A DNA stretch of 12,867 bases. Origin: Candidatus Omnitrophota bacterium (GTDB lineage: Bacteria; Omnitrophota; Gorgyraeia; B26-G9). Position 1 is the first letter of the stretch. Every line of letters starts with the position of its first letter. The stretch lies in the NCBI GenBank assembly GCA_018399295.1, contig JAGYOO010000016.1, forward strand, positions 1 through 12,867, given 5' to 3'. The position numbers and the translations under genes are program-made. Positions 1 through 7,302 of this stretch are shown here, in pieces. Under the pieces are notes generated by a model. It was not told the DNA's origin. It saw only the letters and a program-made list of their open reading frames with translations, and ran no database searches.

Positions 1-114
1 GAACAGCGGCCCGAGGCCGATCCGTTTATCTGGTACGTTAAACACCGGATCAAAACATTCGAACATTATTGGATCCGGCATACCCGCAGCTTTCAAAACA
101 GGAGAAGACGATGA
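1..114 (+). CDS. C-terminal end of an unrecognised protein (partial)
   Basis: Frame 1 is open from the window edge to TGA at 112-114, giving the last 37 residues of a protein whose start lies outside the window. The tail is rich in aromatic and basic residues (FIWYVKHRIKTFEHYWIRHT) and ends in a run of arginines. I do not recognise a family from this piece. Its stop overlaps the ATG of the following lipid kinase gene as ATGA at 111-114. That makes a shared mRNA and translational coupling likely, and it is the best sign that the frame is real. Confidence 0.6.
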   Translation, partial: EQRPEADPFIWYVKHRIKTFEHYWIRHTRSFQNRRRR

Positions 115-992
115 TCAAAAGAATCGCTTTAATCGTCAATCCCGGCGCCGGCCGGGCCTACCCGATCTTACATACCGTAAACCGGATCCTGACTGCCCGC
201 GGAATAGACTGGGATATCTTTGTAACCAAAAACAGCGGTGAAGCTTTCCACCTGGCTGAAAAAGCGGTCAAACAAAAAGTAGACGCCGTAGCGGTTTACG
301 GCGGAGACGGTACGGTTATCGAGGCTGCCTCCGGGCTTCTGTTCAGCGAAGTTCCTCTGGTCATCCTGCCCGGAGGAACAGGAAATGTCTTTGCCTCTGA
401 ACTGAGAATTCCATCTGACCCCGGGGCCGCGCTTGAACATCTACTGACTTCTGAACCGGATATCAGAAAAATCGATGTCGGGCAATTCGATAACCAACAC
501 TTCATTTTACGCGCGAGTTTCGGTTTTGAGGCAGTGATGATGAAGAAAGCACCGCGAACGGCAAAAGACAATTTGGGGAAATTCGCCTATTTAATCTCAG
601 TGTTAAAGGCCCTTCCGGCAACCCGGGAATCCGAGTATCAGTTAACAGTCGACGGAAGGACGGAGATCCTCTCCGGCCTCTCCTGCGTTATCGCTAATTC
701 CGGAAATCTCGGCATTCCAGGACTGTCCCTTCTCCCGGGAATTCAGGTCGACGACGGAGTGCTTGACGCTATTATCATCAAACGCCCCGGCATGGATATC
801 TTACAGGCCGATGAAACCGACCTGAACAGTAAATTGATGGAACACCGGCAGGGCCGGGAAATAACCGTGCGGATAAAGCCCGCGCCTCAGGATATCCAGA
901 TCGATGGAGAACTGATAACCAACCAAGCCGAACTCAGGACCCGCGTTACCGCGGGCGCCCTGCGGGTCATTGTCGGAAAACCAGAAGAATAA
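111..992 (+). CDS. YegS/DAGK-family lipid kinase
   Basis: A protein of 293 residues, the usual length for bacterial diacylglycerol-kinase-catalytic (YegS/DgkB/BmrU) enzymes, which phosphorylate diacylglycerol or related lipids at the inner face of the membrane. Visible motifs are NPGAG at residues 10-14, the nucleotide-binding GGDGT at 64-68, and PGGTGN at 87-92. The C-terminal half has the expected beta-rich fold, with a DDGVLDA stretch and a QIDGE motif near the end. ATG at 111 is preferred over an in-frame ATG at 69: it has an aggaga ribosome site about 6 bases upstream, it overlaps the previous stop as ATGA, and the protein then begins directly at the family's first beta strand. Only 1 base separates its stop from the ligD start, so the three genes probably form one transcript. 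The substrate (diacylglycerol, phosphatidylglycerol or sphingoid-like lipid) cannot be told from sequence. Confidence 0.88.
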   Translation: MIKRIALIVNPGAGRAYPILHTVNRILTARGIDWDIFVTKNSGEAFHLAEKAVKQKVDAVAVYGGDGTVIEAASGLLFSEVPLVILPGGTGNVFASELRIPSDPGAALEHLLTSEPDIRKIDVGQFDNQHFILRASFGFEAVMMKKAPRTAKDNLGKFAYLISVLKALPATRESEYQLTVDGRTEILSGLSCVIANSGNLGIPGLSLLPGIQVDDGVLDAIIIKRPGMDILQADETDLNSKLMEHRQGREITVRIKPAPQDIQIDGELITNQAELRTRVTAGALRVIVGKPEE

Positions 993-993
993 A

Positions 994-2334
994 ATGCCGC
1001 TCCATCAATACCGAGAAAAAAGAGACTTTTCCCAAACCCCTGAACCTGAGCCGACCCGGCGCGACGAGGATTCCGGTAACCTTCGGTTCGTAGTGCAGAA
1101 ACACGCTGCCACCAATCTGCATTACGACCTGCGGCTGGAGGCTGAAGGCATTTTGAAAAGCTGGGCCATTCCCAAGGGCCCTTCACTGAATCCGGGGGTA
1201 AAACGGCTGGCCATAATGGTAGAGGACCATCCTCTTTCCTATTTCCGATTTGAGGGCGTTATCCCGGCAGGTAATTACGGCGCGGGCACGGTTATGGTCT
1301 GGGACCTGGGGAATTACTGCCTGGCCGGCCCGGAATCCAGTGTCAGCGCTTGTCTGCGTAAAGGACATCTGAACATTGTTCTGCAGGGCAGAAAACTTAA
1401 CGGAGGGTTTACCCTGATTCGCCATAAACAGGATGACTCTCAGACAAAAAACGCCTGGCTGCTGATCAAAAATTCCGATAACAAAACAGCGCGGGAAGAT
1501 GTTCTGGTGAAAAGCCGGTCGGCCCTTTCCAACCGGTCGATGGAAGAAATCCAGGCGGCGGCAAAGATCTCTCCTCACCCCGTTGCGACCGGTTTTCCTC
1601 GTGACATAAGACCGATGCTGGCAACCCTGGCCGAAGAACCGGTTGACGGAAAAGACTGGGTCTTTGAGGTAAAATGGGATGGTTACCGCTGTCTGGCATT
1701 CATTGAAAACAAGGCAGTGACCCTGCTCTCCCGGAACGGACAGCCTTTCAACCAAAAATTCCCGGAGATATCCTCCGCCCTGTCAGGACACCGGCTGAAC
1801 GCGGTCTTTGACGGCGAGATCACAGCACTGGATAAAGAAGGCCGCTCAAGTTTTCAGCTGCTTCAGAACTACCTTAAGACCGGCCGGGGGAATCTGGTCT
1901 ATTATATCTTCGATCTTCTTTATCTGGAAGACCGGTCACTAATCGGACTGCCCCTGATTGACAGAAAAAACCTGCTTCAATCGATTATCCCGGATTCAGA
2001 CAGAATAAAATTCAGCGGACATGTGCCGACCGAAGGCCGGCGCTTTTTTGAAACCACGGCCGCCGCCGGGATTGAAGGCATCGTTGCCAAACGAATCGAC
2101 TCCCGCTATGAACCCGGAAAAAGAAGTAAAGCCTGGCTGAAGATCAAGGCCAGAAAACAGCAGAAAACTGTAATCGGAGGATTCACAGAACCGCGCGGCG
2201 GGCGAAGATGGTTCGGCGCACTGCTGTTGGGAGTATTTGACGATCAGCAGGGGCTTACCTACGTCGGCCATGTCGGCGCCGGCTTCAGCGATACGTTGCT
2301 GGAAGAGATTTACACCAGGCTGTGCACCCCCTGA
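994..2334 (+). CDS. ligD: LigD-type DNA ligase, 5' part: phosphoesterase and ligase domains (frameshifted)
   Basis: The first 446 residues of a multifunctional repair ligase of the Ku/LigD non-homologous end-joining pathway. The phosphoesterase domain (about residues 1-150) keeps the metal and active-site set H37, H43, D45, R47 and H79. These match Pseudomonas aeruginosa H42, H48, D50, R52 and H84 with a constant offset. The ATP-dependent ligase domain follows: the nucleotidyl lysine is K227 in VKWDGYR, then FDGEIT, then EGIVAKR at 361-367 and the lysine-rich WLKIK motif. The frame ends at TGA 2332-2334 inside the OB-fold, before motif VI; the rest continues in another frame at 2322-3071. ATG 994 fits the family start (MPLHQYREKRDF); a TTG at 970 is possible but adds eight residues that do not fit. 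No Ku gene is in the window. Without motif VI the ligase would be expected to be impaired. Confidence 0.85.
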   Translation: MPLHQYREKRDFSQTPEPEPTRRDEDSGNLRFVVQKHAATNLHYDLRLEAEGILKSWAIPKGPSLNPGVKRLAIMVEDHPLSYFRFEGVIPAGNYGAGTVMVWDLGNYCLAGPESSVSACLRKGHLNIVLQGRKLNGGFTLIRHKQDDSQTKNAWLLIKNSDNKTAREDVLVKSRSALSNRSMEEIQAAAKISPHPVATGFPRDIRPMLATLAEEPVDGKDWVFEVKWDGYRCLAFIENKAVTLLSRNGQPFNQKFPEISSALSGHRLNAVFDGEITALDKEGRSSFQLLQNYLKTGRGNLVYYIFDLLYLEDRSLIGLPLIDRKNLLQSIIPDSDRIKFSGHVPTEGRRFFETTAAAGIEGIVAKRIDSRYEPGKRSKAWLKIKARKQQKTVIGGFTEPRGGRRWFGALLLGVFDDQQGLTYVGHVGAGFSDTLLEEIYTRLCTP

Positions 2335-3071
2335 TCGTTAGTGAATCCCCGTTCCTGAACCCGCCCCAGACGAACGCGCCGGCAACCTGGGTAAGGCCTG
2401 AACTGGTCTGCGAGGTCCGATTCACGGAATGGACTAACGATAAATTAATGCGCCACCCCTCATTCCTCGGACTGCGCGAAGACATCAGCGCGGCCGAGGT
2501 CCGGCGCGAGGTGCCCGTCCGGCACCCGCGTCTTCCCAAACCAGTCCCGACGGCCCGAACGGGCCTGACCAATCCGGAAAAGATCTTCTGGCCTGAAAGC
2601 GGATACACCAAAGCCGATCTGTTTAATTATTATTCCCGGATAGCCCCGTTCATCCTCCCCTATCTTAAAGACCGGATCCAGACTTTGAACCGTTACCCGA
2701 ACGGGATAAACGGAGAGAGCTTTTATCAAAAAAATGTCAGCGTTTCGGACTGGATAACCACGTTCAGGATCCGGTCAGAGTCCGAGGACCGGGCCGTCAA
2801 TTATCTGGTCTGCCAGAATAAAGACACCCTGCTTTACCTGGCAAACCTTGGCTGCATTGAATTGCACGTAAGCAGCGCGCGGATCCGGAACCCGCGAAAC
2901 CCCGATCATATCGTAATTGATCTGGACCCCCTGGAAATACCCTTTACTGAGGTGGTAAAAACCGCGCTTACCGTACACAAAATTCTTCAATCAGTGGGGG
3001 TGGAAAGCTTTTGCAAGACCTCCGGAGCAACCGGCCACAGCGTCTCCGCCAGTATTCGCCCCAGACACTGA
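2322..3071 (+). pseudogene. ligD: LigD, 3' part in a shifted frame: OB-fold end and truncated polymerase domain
   Basis: This continues the same ligD gene one frame back. It opens with the missing end of the ligase OB-fold (TWVRPELVCEVRFTEW, then LRHPSFLGLRED-like motif VI, here ending REDI where REDK is usual) and then enters an archaeo-eukaryotic-primase-type polymerase domain from LTNPEKIFWPE. The two metal-binding aspartates sit in IVIDLDP (codons 2919-2921 and 2925-2927). The domain ends just after KTSG with an unrelated short tail, so roughly the last hundred residues, including the third catalytic aspartate region (DYLRN-like), are missing. There is no convincing start of its own: the GTG at 2322 lies inside the previous frame without a ribosome site. 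One extra C in the C5 run at 2327-2331 would join the two parts, but the polymerase end would still be missing. Confidence 0.8.
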
Positions 3072-3102
3072 TGATCCTCTTTAAGGAGTTTTTCCAAAAA
3101 CA

Positions 3103-3828
3103 TTAATTAATCCTTCCGGCAACCCAGCTATCGACTCCAGCGGCTGAACTCACCTGCCCGCTTATCGATCCCTGGTGAATAAAACCTTCGAACCAGCGCA
3201 CAATAAACCCTTCTTCATTCGGAGAAGTTGCCGCGAAACGAACACGGGTACCTTCAATAACCGCCTGTTCAACCATCAGCCGACCGTCAGGTCCGCTGAT
3301 CATGCCACCGGCTTTTTGAAATTTCTGGCAGAGCCAGAGAACCATGGGGAATTCATTCTCTTCTCTTTGAATCGTCATCCTCCAAATTCCTTCAATCCTC
3401 GCCGGTACCTTCCAGCTGAATAATAACCCGTCTTTCCCCTCATATATCCCGTCCGGCTCCCAAAGCCCCAAGGCCACGCCACGACTGATTATCCGACTGC
3501 CCGCGCGCGGTTCTTCCTCCAACCGGGACCGAAGCGCATCATCCGGAGGAAAATCCAGGAGAATCAGGCTCGCCTTTTCCAAGGACAGTCTTTCCAGCGG
3601 CCGGCCTGAGAACAATCGTCTCTGCCGGATCTTATTATTTCTACTTTTAATCATAAAAGCATTTACGAAAATTCCTTTCGGAACCTTATTCAACTCATAA
3701 ACCACTTCCTTCGGACGCAGAAGATCGTTCAATGCTGGATCAATATCAGCAGCCATAACCACTGAACCCGTAAACAGGCACAGAAGAAGCGGAATCATCC
3801 CCGGTAACATCCGACTTCTCAACCTCAT
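3103..3828 (-). CDS. Secreted protein, possibly a degenerate SAM-methyltransferase homologue
   Basis: A protein of 241 residues with an N-terminal signal peptide (hydrophobic run PGMIPLLLCLF ending near VMAADID), so it is probably exported. After it come VVYELNKVPKGIF, then SLEKASLILLDFPPDDALRSRL, then AGSRIISRGVALGLWEPDG, then LFSWKVPARIEGIWRM, and a beta-rich C-terminus. From memory, this order matches a group of exported class I methyltransferases, where the first element reads VVYDLGCGDGRIV and the later ones read PGTRIVSHDFDMGDW and LWVVPA. If so, the glycine-rich SAM loop is gone here and the protein would be a non-catalytic relative. I chose ATG 3828 over ATG 3840 because aggggaaag lies directly before it. 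It is the last gene of the four-gene minus-strand cluster, 26 bases after its neighbour. The family assignment is an inference; that it is secreted is firmer. Confidence 0.7.
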   Translation of the reverse strand: MRLRSRMLPGMIPLLLCLFTGSVVMAADIDPALNDLLRPKEVVYELNKVPKGIFVNAFMIKSRNNKIRQRRLFSGRPLERLSLEKASLILLDFPPDDALRSRLEEEPRAGSRIISRGVALGLWEPDGIYEGKDGLLFSWKVPARIEGIWRMTIQREENEFPMVLWLCQKFQKAGGMISGPDGRLMVEQAVIEGTRVRFAATSPNEEGFIVRWFEGFIHQGSISGQVSSAAGVDSWVAGRIN

Positions 3829-3854
3829 CTTTCCCCTCATTTCTTTTTAAAAGA

Positions 3855-4211
3855 TCAATTGATTAAAATAATCCGGTTGTTAACCGGATTTTCCGTCTGA
3901 TCTTTTTTTTCTTCTCTTGCGGAATCCAACTCAACGATCTTTTGCTTCACATCAATCCGGGTCCTGTATCCGCCCTCGCCGGCCGGGCCCTTATCAATAA
4001 TTCCCCGTGAGTTATCCACCAGGGAGGAACGGCTACCGGCCGGTTCCGGTCTCTTCCGATATTTTTCGCCTCTTCCCCTTGCGGTAAATGATCGCTGCAT
4101 ACTTATCCTTTGCATCATATCCCGGTAGTGATAATTGTTCCAAACCATCACCTGGATAAAAAAATTAATCATAAACATGGATGACAGCATCAGCACCAGA
4201 GCGTTTCTCAC
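3855..4211 (-). CDS. Small single-pass membrane protein of unknown function
   Basis: A 118-residue protein I do not recognise. Its N-terminus is strongly hydrophobic (ALVLMLSSMFMINFFIQVMVW), a signal anchor or uncleaved signal peptide. The remainder is charged and rich in arginine, lysine, glycine and serine, with little obvious fold, and would lie on the far side of the membrane or in the cytoplasm depending on topology. I take GTG at 4209-4211 as the start. It has an aggaaaa site overlapping the stop of the previous gene, whereas the upstream ATG at 4274 would overlap that gene by 56 bases. The gene lies 7 bases after the tail-anchored protein and 26 bases before the secreted protein, which argues for co-translation. 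A small inverted repeat (aatccggtt/aaccggatt) overlaps its last codons. Confidence 0.62.
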   Translation of the reverse strand: MRNALVLMLSSMFMINFFIQVMVWNNYHYRDMMQRISMQRSFTARGRGEKYRKRPEPAGSRSSLVDNSRGIIDKGPAGEGGYRTRIDVKQKIVELDSAREEKKDQTENPVNNRIILIN

Positions 4212-4218
4212 GATTTTC

Positions 4219-4479
4219 CTACCTGCTTTTCTTTCGAGCCATGAAAAATCCGGTTGCCGCGAAAATCGCCGCAAGAACGCCGGAAAACGCGAACGGCCGT
4301 TTTCCGATTCTTTGCGAAAGCCCTTTCCTCATCTTCACCTCTGTTTCCCGCGCGGTGCGGGGTGTTTCTGCCGCCAGTTCGCGCCAGCGCTTAAACCGGG
4401 AAACCGGGTATTTCATCTCCCCTTTTTTTTCTTCCGCTTTCCTGGCTAAAACCTTAAGACTTCCCTGGATCTTTCCCAT
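4219..4479 (-). CDS. Small tail-anchored membrane protein
   Basis: An 86-residue protein with a charged, probably helical N-terminal part (alternating Lys, Arg and Glu) and one C-terminal membrane segment (FSGVLAAIFAATGFFM) followed by a basic RKKSR tail. The layout resembles the ElaB/YqjD (DUF883) and YtxH-type proteins that hold a soluble helix at the inner membrane, but I see no diagnostic motif and make no family claim. The ATG at 4479 overlaps the TAA of the upstream zinc-ribbon gene by one base (TAATG). An AAAGGA-type site lies about 8 bases ahead. The gene sits second in the four-gene cluster that ends at 3103. Confidence 0.68.
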   Translation of the reverse strand: MGKIQGSLKVLARKAEEKKGEMKYPVSRFKRWRELAAETPRTARETEVKMRKGLSQRIGKRPFAFSGVLAAIFAATGFFMARKKSR

Positions 4480-4649
4480 TATCTTCTTCCTTTCGTCTTA
4501 GACGTTTCCTCTAAAAACTCTTCGTCCCGGCAACAGTCCATCGAACAGAAATATCGGTCGTTTTTTTTATACGCCCTGGCCATCGGGACAGCGATGCCAC
4601 AACCGGAACAGGAAATCATTTTTCTGGCTCTTTTCTCAGCTAACTTCAT
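4479..4649 (-). CDS. 56-residue zinc-ribbon/TRASH-like protein
   Basis: A short gene below common ORF cut-offs. It has a textbook ribosome site (aaggag, 7-8 bases before ATG 4649) and ends in TAA overlapping the next ATG by one base. The protein has a CSGC pair near residue 14 and a CSMDCC cluster near residue 35, separated by a basic linker with KKNDRYFC. This Cys-x2-Cys ... Cys-x3-Cys spacing, with an aromatic residue before the second pair, is typical of small treble-clef or FCS/TRASH-type zinc fingers. It is therefore probably a cytoplasmic metal-binding protein or adaptor. As first gene of the cluster it may set expression or assembly of the membrane proteins that follow. Function is unknown; the zinc binding is inferred from cysteine spacing only. 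Confidence 0.7.
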   Translation of the reverse strand: MKLAEKRARKMISCSGCGIAVPMARAYKKNDRYFCSMDCCRDEEFLEETSKTKGRR

Positions 4650-4748
4650 TTCAACACTCCTTTTTTCATCTTCAGGCTTAGTTCTATTTTAAATTCCGGA
4701 TAGTTGATTAAGAACCCGGAGATTCCGCTTTTTTTTGATTTTCATACA
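4650..4748. promoter_or_regulatory. Intergenic gap ahead of the four-gene cluster
   Basis: These 99 bases separate the MFS stop from the zinc-ribbon start on the minus strand. The gap holds a possible weak minus-strand promoter, TTCTTA and TAAAAT 17 bases apart. The -35 is poor, so read-through from the MFS operon is also possible. A short TCCGG/CCGGA pair is too weak to call a terminator. Confidence 0.25.
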
Positions 4749-6137
4749 CTAGCCTTTTTTCTTTTTCCGGCCGCCCCGACGGAAAAACCGGGATAAGGGA
4801 AATGCCTCGTATTCCACGTTTTCTCCTGACAGCGGACGGAATCCGAGCACGCTCATATAAAGCCGGGTACTGGAGACCCGGGGCACCTTTTCGCGGATCT
4901 CTCCAAACCGGCGAGAAAGAAAGGCATTTGCCAGGAACCGCATACCGGCAGAGAGGATGAACAGCCCGTAAAGAGATTCCCCGAGCAGCGGAGGCAGCCG
5001 GCTGGAAAGAAACCCTCCCAGGGTCGCTCCAATAAACACCCCGGCCCCATTGAGCAGATTGTAATAGGCGAGTACGGGCATCCGCTGATGCGGACTAACC
5101 GACTCATAGATAAAGTTTGTAGTACAGAGATTAAATCCGCTGGAAAGAAAACCGGACAAGGCCTCCACGGCCATGAATTCAAGCGGGTGCCGGGCCAGAA
5201 TCCACAGCAGCGGTATCAGGGGCAGAAGCAACCCGGTATTCTTGATAACCGGCACATTCCCGACCGCGTCCGCGTGCCGGCCCCAGATCGGAAACGCTAT
5301 CAGTCCGGTAACCGTAAATGCCAGGTGAACTGAAGAATAGGATATATAACTGAAATCAAGCTGCCGCAGCATAAATACGTTAAAAAACGGGCTGGCTAAC
5401 TGGGTGGCGGCCGTAAAACTGATAATGTAAAACAGGAACTTGAGAAAATTACTTTTTTTAAATATCCGGATAAACTTAAAAAAGGAAAAAGGCTTTTTCG
5501 CCTCCGGATGATAGATCGGCACCTCGACCATCCTTTTCATGTAAACAAAAGAAAGCAGCCGCAGCAGGGTCGCGATACCGAACAGGATCATAAAGCCGAC
5601 AAGCGGCGATATTTTTTCAGTTATCTGCAGCAGCCCTCCCCAGAAGATAACGGACACGATACCTGCGATACTGGTAAACCTCGAACGCCATCCGAAAAAC
5701 CGGCCACGCTGATCTGCGGGAAGATAATCGCTGACCATGCTCCCCCAGGGCGGCCCCATCAATCCTCCGAAAACCGTAAACAGGCTTACCACTCCGATAT
5801 AAATAAAGATCCGACCCGGGATCCTCGACACCGCCAGGAGCGTAATCAGGGCCAAACAGAAAGTCTGCACCAGGACCGCGGTAACGATAAGCCGGTGCCG
5901 GCCGCCGAAAATCTCCACCGATTTGACCACGATCAGGCGCGACAGAGAAGACAGAAGAGAGGGAATCGATACCAACAGACCGATGTGACGATTGGCCGCG
6001 CCGATAAACAGCGCGAACGGTATAAGGTAATAATCAAAAACCTTAATTACCGCTTCCGCGACCACGCCTTCTTTTAAACTGTTGCGCAGGCTGTCACGTA
6101 CAGGTTTCGGAAGTGAAGAACTTATTACTTCACGCAT
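4749..6137 (-). CDS. MFS transporter
   Basis: A 462-residue inner-membrane protein with about twelve hydrophobic segments in two halves, joined near residues 210-225 by a cytoplasmic loop rich in lysine. The loop between segments 4 and 5 (SDYLPADQRGRFFGWRSR) and the D/R-containing loop in the second half (PIWGRHADAVGNVPVI) are the conserved MFS loop signatures. The C-terminus is a highly basic tail (RRFFRRGGRKKKKG). It belongs to the major facilitator superfamily; the substrate cannot be read from sequence. Its ATG at 6137 overlaps the stop of the glycosyltransferase gene by 8 bases and has no separate ribosome site, so translation is probably coupled to that gene. The shared operon suggests that it moves a substrate or product related to the envelope sugar or lipid made by its neighbours, which is an inference. 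Confidence 0.88.
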   Translation of the reverse strand: MREVISSSLPKPVRDSLRNSLKEGVVAEAVIKVFDYYLIPFALFIGAANRHIGLLVSIPSLLSSLSRLIVVKSVEIFGGRHRLIVTAVLVQTFCLALITLLAVSRIPGRIFIYIGVVSLFTVFGGLMGPPWGSMVSDYLPADQRGRFFGWRSRFTSIAGIVSVIFWGGLLQITEKISPLVGFMILFGIATLLRLLSFVYMKRMVEVPIYHPEAKKPFSFFKFIRIFKKSNFLKFLFYIISFTAATQLASPFFNVFMLRQLDFSYISYSSVHLAFTVTGLIAFPIWGRHADAVGNVPVIKNTGLLLPLIPLLWILARHPLEFMAVEALSGFLSSGFNLCTTNFIYESVSPHQRMPVLAYYNLLNGAGVFIGATLGGFLSSRLPPLLGESLYGLFILSAGMRFLANAFLSRRFGEIREKVPRVSSTRLYMSVLGFRPLSGENVEYEAFPLSRFFRRGGRKKKKG

Positions 6138-7302
6138 TATCTAATTCGCGGACAAACTCGTTTTCCGGCAAAAAAGCCGGCCTCACCGGCTTAATTCCAA
6201 AACCCCGGGAAGAACGCGAAATTCGGCTCCGACCCTCAGTCTCTTTCAAAAGACCGATTGCCTCGTTTACCACCCTTGCCGGAGTAACCAGCCGGAGACA
6301 ATGATGATGTTCCTGAGGGCAGACACTCTTGTAACAGAACTTGCAGGGAACATCCTGGAACAAAACCCGGTTCGGAGTCTTCCAGGGAGTATGCTGGGGA
6401 TTTGTCAGGGCATACAGCACCACTACCGGGACTTTCAGTGCCGCGGCGAGATGAACCGGCGCGGTGTTATTCGAAATAAGCAATCTCGTCTTGTCGATAA
6501 GGGCTGCCAACTCACCCAGCACGAGCACGCCGACCAGGGAAAATACTCCTTCCCTATTGCCATTGACCACTTTTTTTACCAATCCGGCCTCAGGCAGGGT
6601 TCCGGTCAGAACCACCGGCATCCCGGTCTTACGCCTTATCATCTTTACTATAGCCGCGAATCCTTCCGCCGGATACCGTCGGGAAAGCGCGCTGGCCCCG
6701 GGGTGGACCACAATAAAATCTTTGTCGATTCCGCGTTCAGCCAGTTTTCGTTCCAGCGAACGGCGATGAGAAACGGAAATACGCAGAGAAAGGTCCTCAT
6801 CAACCGCGGGTGCCCCCAGGGCCGCGACCAGATCCAGCTGGCGTTTCACTTCATGCCGGAGTGTTTTCTCCGGTTCAGACTCAGGCAGCCAATGGCTCAG
6901 CAGCTGATAGGGATTTTCCCGACAATGTGCGGCGCGCAGGGGAATCCCGGCCAGATAAGAAAGCAGGGCCGCGGGCAGCGCACTCTGGCTGTAGACAGTA
7001 AAGATAACCGCGGCATCAAACCCTCCCCGGCTTAGCTTCTGGATTATCCGCTGTTCCAGCCCGTTGCTTACTCGCGGAGGACAGGATTTTATCCAGGGCG
7101 CGGTATAAACAATGGTCTGGTCAATCTCCGGCATCAGCGCCCCCATCTCCCGTCCGGCCTCTGAGGCAAGCAGAGTAAGCCGGCGGCCTGGCAAAGCCTG
7201 TTTCAGGGCCCGCAATGCCGGTGAACACATCAACACATCTCCGGCATTATCCAACCGGATACAAAGAATATTTTTCGCGTTGTTCCATGAGATCATCTTC
7301 AC
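6130..7302 (-). CDS. Glycosyltransferase family 9 (heptosyltransferase-like)
   Basis: A 390-residue GT-B-fold enzyme of family GT9, the ADP-heptose:LPS heptosyltransferase group that extends lipopolysaccharide or similar surface glycans on the cytoplasmic side of the inner membrane. Family marks are the N-terminal RLDNAGDVLMCSPALRAL (D22 as the likely base), VVHPGAS opening the second domain, the donor-binding ISNNTAPVHLAAA with VVVLYALTNPQ after it, and the cysteine-rich CKFCYKSVCP segment near residue 330 seen in many GT9 proteins. The GTG start at 7302 forms a GTGA overlap with the SDR stop. An ATG two codons later is an alternative. It is the middle gene of the overlapping SDR-GT9-MFS operon. 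The donor and acceptor sugars are unknown. The presence of this enzyme is the main evidence for a Gram-negative envelope. Confidence 0.9.
   Translation of the reverse strand: MKMISWNNAKNILCIRLDNAGDVLMCSPALRALKQALPGRRLTLLASEAGREMGALMPEIDQTIVYTAPWIKSCPPRVSNGLEQRIIQKLSRGGFDAAVIFTVYSQSALPAALLSYLAGIPLRAAHCRENPYQLLSHWLPESEPEKTLRHEVKRQLDLVAALGAPAVDEDLSLRISVSHRRSLERKLAERGIDKDFIVVHPGASALSRRYPAEGFAAIVKMIRRKTGMPVVLTGTLPEAGLVKKVVNGNREGVFSLVGVLVLGELAALIDKTRLLISNNTAPVHLAAALKVPVVVLYALTNPQHTPWKTPNRVLFQDVPCKFCYKSVCPQEHHHCLRLVTPARVVNEAIGLLKETEGRSRISRSSRGFGIKPVRPAFLPENEFVRELDNA

Noticed and set aside
69..110. Upstream ATG at 69 as start of the lipid kinase
   Set aside because: It has no good ribosome site and lies inside the upstream gene. 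ATG 111 has aggaga and an ATGA overlap, and starts at the family's first strand.
1183..1755. 190-codon minus-strand frame
   Set aside because: It is antisense to the phosphoesterase and ligase domains of ligD, whose catalytic residues are conserved on the plus strand.
3868..3890. Inverted repeat aatccggtt/aaccggatt as a terminator
   Set aside because: It overlaps the last codons of the 118-residue gene inside a tightly spaced operon and lacks a clean T-tract.
5508..6077. 189-codon plus-strand frame
   Set aside because: It is antisense to the MFS gene; the product is rich in H, R, D and Q without any motif, typical of a shadow frame.
6301..7035. 244-codon plus-strand frame
   Set aside because: It is antisense to the GT9 gene, whose motifs are clear. 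No ribosome site.
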